Source: Cohnella terricola
GTDB lineage: Bacteria > Bacillota > Bacilli > Paenibacillales > Paenibacillaceae
Assembly: GCF_007786475.1 (NCBI RefSeq)
Contig: NZ_VNJJ01000025.1
Span: 1-34,091, forward strand
Length of the DNA: 34,091 nt
Direction of reading: 5' to 3'
In this document: one piece after another, positions 33,023 to 34,091 of the stretch
Numbering within the stretch: position 1 is the stretch's first letter
How the letters are laid out: each line of letters starts with the position of its first letter
Translations under genes and position numbers: made by a program
The notes under the pieces: generated by a model
Seen by the model: the letters and a program-made list of their open reading frames with translations, nothing else
What the model was told of the DNA's origin: nothing
The model's database searches: none

Positions 33023-33227
33023 CACTGGACCCTCCTCCATAAGCACTTCATAAGCCGACAGCGGGCGTTCCAACACTTCTGGTGCGGCATTCGGCACGAA
33101 GCGAGGCGTGTTCCAAGGCCGGTCGACTCGTCGCTGTTCGAATCCCCTCGAAGTGTTTTTTATTGCTGATGACCTGGTGTCGTGCCAGCGATTTCGGATG
33201 CTTAGCGATGAGCGTGCCGCCGTAGTA
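33023..33227 (-). pseudogene. istA: C-terminal remnant of the IS21 transposase istA
   Basis: Minus-strand frames contain YYGGTLIAKHPKSLARHQVI and, after a frameshift, PRFVPNAAPEVLERPLSAYE, matching the end of IS21 transposases. The catalytic DDE region is absent. The fragment ends abruptly at the junction with the repeated vgrG segment. Confidence 0.8.
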
Positions 33228-34091
33228 GAGAGTGAATAATGACCCAAATCGTAAGGAACTTTCTCGAGTCAAAATGGGGAAGTATGACAAAGAAGAGTTA
33301 AAGGTAAAGTATTTAACTAAAAATATAAAACGGGAAGAATCGAGAGAGAAGTCAGAGGAAGAGCTAGCTCAGAATAAGAGTAATTATGAGGCACAGTATA
33401 AGGAATATGGACAGGCAATGGCAGAGAGGCATAAAGCGATTGAAGTAGCGAAGAACAATAAGGGCAGTATAACGGAAACAAACGTATCGAATGGGGAGGG
33501 ATTAGCCGAGCAAAGTACGAATCAAATGATGAAACCTGCGGAGCAGAAGAAGAATTCCACCGTATGGGATAAAGTGGTAGGCGGAGTAAGCGGACTAATC
33601 GACGGGCTGGTCAAACATATTGATATGGATCAGTTAAAGGAATGGGAACTGGCAAGTTTGATTCCCCAGAAGCCAGAGTATCTAAGCAAGAAAGATATGC
33701 CAGTCATTTATCTCTCTCGCTATAGCAACCAAATCCTAAAGATAGATCCTCAAATGACAGCGGCTGTACTTGGCATATTAATGGGTGTGGTCGCTATAGT
33801 CCTTTCCATACCGACAGGCGGAATGTCAGTTTACCTTGCTATTATCGCTACCGCTGGAGCAACATTGGGCGCGATGCAGATTGTAATCAGTGTGAAAGAG
33901 TTAGAAGCCTTAAATGAAGGTAAAACCGATATCAAGCAGAGAGTGTTTGGTATCGATCAAGAAGATCTTAACAACATGGGGATCATACTGGGAGTAGTCA
34001 GTTTATCTATGCTGGCCAAACACGGTATACTGAAGTTATCCGATAAATTCGTAAACACTCGCAATGTGGTTGCTCTTGAAGAGATTGCGGA
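33228..34091 (+). repeat. direct repeat, copy 2 (orphan vgrG tail segment)
   Basis: Bases 33228 to the window end copy 30331-31194, with about twenty substitutions and no gaps. Several of the mismatches change residues, so the copies have diverged or came from different alleles. Confidence 0.95.
33229..34091 (+). pseudogene. orphan vgrG C-terminal cassette (partial, runs off the window)
   Basis: The frame is open from 33229 to the window end and encodes about 287 residues matching residues 535-821 of the large VgrG, including both hydrophobic segments. A TAG at 33226-33228 closes the frame just upstream. A GTG at 33232 is the first possible start but has no ribosome site, so it is probably silent unless it recombines into vgrG. 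By analogy with orphan tails of Rhs and CdiA loci, a different toxin tip and immunity gene should follow. It is called a pseudogene because it lacks the VgrG body. Confidence 0.8.

Larger units (their letters stand above)
32164..33227 (-). mobile_element. degraded IS21-family element, truncated at its istA side
   Basis: The left edge is taken as TGTCACC at 32164-32170, followed by AAAACTCCCC and AAAAATTCCCC repeats near 32228-32265 of the kind found in IS21 ends. Minus-strand istB (with frameshifts) and the last part of istA follow. The element stops at 33227, exactly where the copied vgrG segment starts, so most of istA and one end are missing. It is inert as it stands. Confidence 0.8.

Noticed and set aside
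32672..33169. 165-codon plus-strand open frame in the IS21 region
   Set aside because: The minus strand of the same DNA encodes istB with Walker A in order, so the plus frame is a shadow.

Overview
The window looks like a low-to-moderate GC Gram-positive chromosome, most likely a Bacillota of the Paenibacillaceae type. The grounds are strong AGGAGG-type ribosome sites, frequent GTG/TTG starts, a flagellar cap-like gene, an IS21 relic, and protein sequences of Paenibacillus/Cohnella character. This is inference; there is no rRNA or other marker gene. By eye I found no tRNA, rRNA or CRISPR array.

Layout. (1) 1-2884: the tail of an unseen gene, a truncated gene relic, a small helical protein and a FliD-like protein. 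Two copies of a 52-bp-periodic repeat flank this pair, and there are two intrinsic terminators. (2) 2885-8120, plus strand: an HscC-type Hsp70, a membrane J-domain/TPR protein, a DUF1266-like protein and a Ser/Thr kinase. The first three match the set of families in the E. coli hscC/djlC/ybe locus. (3) 8117-10159, minus strand: a secreted or membrane VWA protein whose terminator lies inside the 3' end of the convergent kinase gene. (4) 10470-22031, plus strand: the core of a contractile-injection (type VI-like) locus. It holds a sheath-like protein with TssB- and TssC-like parts, an Hcp-like tube protein, a J-protein, two FHA proteins, a PP2C phosphatase, a membrane pseudo-phosphatase, two candidate baseplate proteins and a second, divergent Hsp70-like ATPase. 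(5) 22048-24835: a lipoprotein, another candidate baseplate protein and two small membrane proteins. (6) 24910-32132: the spike and effector island. It has a VgrG without an effector tail, a pentapeptide-repeat protein, a small unknown, a DUF4280 PAAR-like tip, a 998-residue VgrG with a C-terminal toxin-like domain, and an AT-rich candidate immunity gene. (7) 32164-34091: a decayed IS21 element, then an 864-bp second copy of the pre-toxin part of the large vgrG, running off the window. This looks like an orphan effector-tail cassette.

How the genes may work together (inference): sheath, tube, baseplate, VgrG and PAAR proteins would form a contractile puncturing device. The kinase, FHA proteins, PP2C, pseudo-PP2C and VWA protein recall the threonine-phosphorylation control of Proteobacterial type VI secretion, here in an organism expected to have one membrane. 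No TssJLM membrane complex and no ClpV-type AAA+ ATPase is visible in the window, while Hsp70/J-protein machinery is abundant. The vgrG tail looks like a polymorphic toxin that can swap its tip by recombination with the downstream orphan copy.
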